A stretch of 6,055 nucleotides of DNA from JBDKGV01 sp039798005 (GTDB taxonomy: Bacteria; Fibrobacterota; Fibrobacteria; UBA5070), in the NCBI GenBank assembly GCA_039798005.1, contig JBDKGV010000212.1, positions 1-6,055 on the forward strand, given 5' to 3'. Of the stretch, positions 5,298 through 6,055 are shown in pieces. Position 1 is the first letter of the stretch. Every line of letters starts with the position of its first letter. The notes under the pieces were generated by a model. That model saw nothing but the letters and a program-made list of their open reading frames with translations. It searched no databases and was not told the DNA's origin. The position numbers and the translations under genes were made by a program.

Positions 5298-5457
5298 GCT
5301 GTCGCCGAGCGACAATCCTGAACAAGGCCGAGGGGGAGACCGCCTCGAAATCCTGGGAGATGCCGTGGATTTTCTCGCGGGAGCGGCGGAAGTCCTTGAG
5401 GTGGTGCCCTCCGTGGTCGGAAGCATTCTCGAATGCCTTCCGGATCTGGACCTTTGA
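5284..5457 (+). CDS. Small acidic hypothetical protein (57 aa)
   Basis: A short reading frame of unknown function. Three ATGs in a row (5278, 5281, 5284) are in frame; 5284 is chosen because GGAAAGG (5271-5277) then sits 6 nt upstream, a good ribosome site. The frame overlaps the last 14 nt of the hydrolase gene, as in tightly packed operons. The N-terminal 20 residues are charged and polar (QEDELSPSDNPEQGR). The remainder is an acidic, hydrophobic-patterned segment (LEILGDAVDFLAGAAEVLE, then VVPSVVGSILECLPDLDL) that could form one or two amphipathic helices. The protein has about 14 Asp/Glu against 2 Arg and no Lys. Its codons are fairly GC-rich in third position (about 60%), like the neighbours. 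A competing frame at 5294-5500 gives a Trp/Cys/Arg-rich product without a good ribosome site and is less likely. I know of no family for it. Confidence 0.5.
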   Translation: MQEDELSPSDNPEQGRGGDRLEILGDAVDFLAGAAEVLEVVPSVVGSILECLPDLDL

Positions 5458-5515
5458 CAGCATTGAGCGGATCGATGAAGGGCGGATCGGGGACGGATAG
5501 GTATCTTTGGGCCCT
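5458..5515 (+). promoter_or_regulatory. Short gap before pduO: CGGAT repeats and a TATCTTTG element
   Basis: This 58-nt gap has CGGAT at 5468, 5483 and 5494; the first two are within a repeated GCGGATCG 15 nt apart. TATCTTTG (5502-5509) matches TAnnTTTG and would place the transcription start near the pduO ATG at 5516. No clear Shine-Dalgarno is present: the nearest (GATAGG) is about 14 nt away. Within the gap ATAGG (5497-5501) can pair with CCTAT (5513-5517), which includes the first two bases of the ATG. It is too short for a cobalamin riboswitch. Confidence 0.3.
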
Positions 5516-6055
5516 ATGCCTCCTCTGACCAAGATCTACACGCGCGGCGGCGACAAGGGCGAGACCTCCTTGGGCGGCGGGCAGCGCGTCCCGAAGGACG
5601 ACCTTCGGGTTGAAGCCTATGGCGATGCCGATGAACTCAATGCCTGCCTTGGGTTGGCCTTGGCGCAAGGCGTCGTCGCCGAGTCCCTTGCCAAGGAACT
5701 GGCCGAGATCCAGAATACGCTCTTCAACTTGGGGAGCGATCTTTGCTTTCGTGAAGAGGACAAGCTCAAGTACGCAGGCCTTCCCAAGGTCGAGGAACGG
5801 CATGTCAAGGCTCTTGAGGATTCCATCGACCTCATGAACGAGGAATTGGGGCCGCTCACCAATTTCATCTTGCCCGGTGGCAGCTTGGCGGCCTCCCAGT
5901 TGCATCTCGCCCGCACCGTCTGCCGTCGCGCCGAGCGCCGCTTGGCCACCCTCTCGCACCGCGAGGAGGTGTCCCCATGGCCGGGGCGCTATCTCAATCG
6001 CCTGTCCGACTGGCTTTTTGTCGCGGCGCGCTTCGAGAACCGGGCAGCATCCCGG
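5516..6055 (+). CDS. pduO: PduO-type ATP:cob(I)alamin adenosyltransferase (3' end outside window)
   Basis: Transfers the 5'-deoxyadenosyl group of ATP to cob(I)alamin, making adenosylcobalamin (coenzyme B12) in the cytoplasm. The window holds 180 codons with no stop; the family usually has about 180-200 residues, so only the extreme C-terminus is missing. The N-terminal ATP-binding signature is TRGGDKGETSLGGGQRVPKD (9-28), followed by YGDADELNA (35-43). The helical core shows Q67-N-T-L-F-N-L-G-S-D, FILPGG (117-122), the arginine-rich ARTVCRRAERRL (132-143) and YLNRLSDWLFVAARFENR (159-176). These belong to the PduO/MMAB trimeric family, not to CobA/BtuR. It could serve B12 salvage or a B12-dependent mutase encoded elsewhere. 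Start at 5516 gives the usual short N-terminus (MPPLTKIYTR). It may be read with the upstream genes or from its own promoter. The symbol denotes family type. Confidence 0.96.
   Translation, partial: MPPLTKIYTRGGDKGETSLGGGQRVPKDDLRVEAYGDADELNACLGLALAQGVVAESLAKELAEIQNTLFNLGSDLCFREEDKLKYAGLPKVEERHVKALEDSIDLMNEELGPLTNFILPGGSLAASQLHLARTVCRRAERRLATLSHREEVSPWPGRYLNRLSDWLFVAARFENRAASR

Noticed and set aside
5294..5500. Plus-strand 68-codon frame overlapping the small acidic ORF
   Set aside because: Rich in Trp, Cys, Arg and Ser, with no good ribosome site. The frame from 5284 has a better start and composition.
5458..5515. Cobalamin riboswitch before pduO
   Set aside because: The gap is 58 nt, far too short, and no B12-box-like sequence is visible.
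4577..5959. Minus-strand open frame of 460 codons spanning hydrolase, small ORF and pduO
   Set aside because: It crosses three plus-strand genes, two with clear family motifs, and shows no protein signature of its own.

Overview
The window is a gene-dense, GC-rich stretch of chromosome (roughly 60% GC by eye) from a bacterium that is probably Gram-negative. One gene encodes a signal-peptide-bearing, beta-barrel-like protein, and the rest are housekeeping or transport genes. Two intergenic sites match TAnnTTTG, the -7 element of Bacteroidetes promoters, but the strongest promoter is a standard sigma-70 type. A lineage in or near the Fibrobacterota/Bacteroidota (FCB) group would fit, but the sequence does not settle it. 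I see no tRNA, rRNA, insertion sequence, CRISPR array or phage gene.

Left arm, minus strand (1-2612). A beta-barrel-like outer-membrane protein (2612-1632) is followed by an intrinsic terminator. purM (AIR synthase, 1534-509) comes next, then the N-terminal third of cysS (cysteinyl-tRNA synthetase, 500 to the window edge). purM and cysS are 8 nt apart. A small hairpin there pairs the cysS Shine-Dalgarno sequence with the bases just before the GTG start and holds the purM stop codon in its loop, which suggests translational coupling.

Centre (2613-2827). This 215-bp divergent intergenic region is locally AT-rich and is the most information-dense part of the window. It contains a near-consensus sigma-70 promoter (TTGACG-N17-TATAAT) firing right, an overlapping promoter firing left whose -10 occupies the same bases, and a 13-bp palindrome centred on the shared -10. 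On the membrane-protein side there is a cluster of TGCAAG-type half-sites that could also fold as mutually exclusive RNA hairpins.

Right arm, plus strand (2828-6055). cysT and cysW, the two permeases of a sulfate/thiosulfate ABC importer, overlap at ATGA. They are followed by an alpha/beta hydrolase, a small acidic ORF of 57 codons overlapping the hydrolase end, and a nearly complete PduO-type cob(I)alamin adenosyltransferase running off the right edge. The ATPase (CysA) and the sulfate-binding protein (CysP/Sbp) are absent, so the permeases must use components encoded elsewhere.

The genes do not form one pathway. The clearest functional link is the divergent pair: membrane protein and sulfate permeases appear to share one regulatory region and may be co-regulated, possibly by sulfur status. 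I found no convincing novel multi-gene system. The most original signals are regulatory: the bidirectional promoter/operator, the half-site cluster, the start-codon hairpins, possible leaderless starts, and the small ORF.
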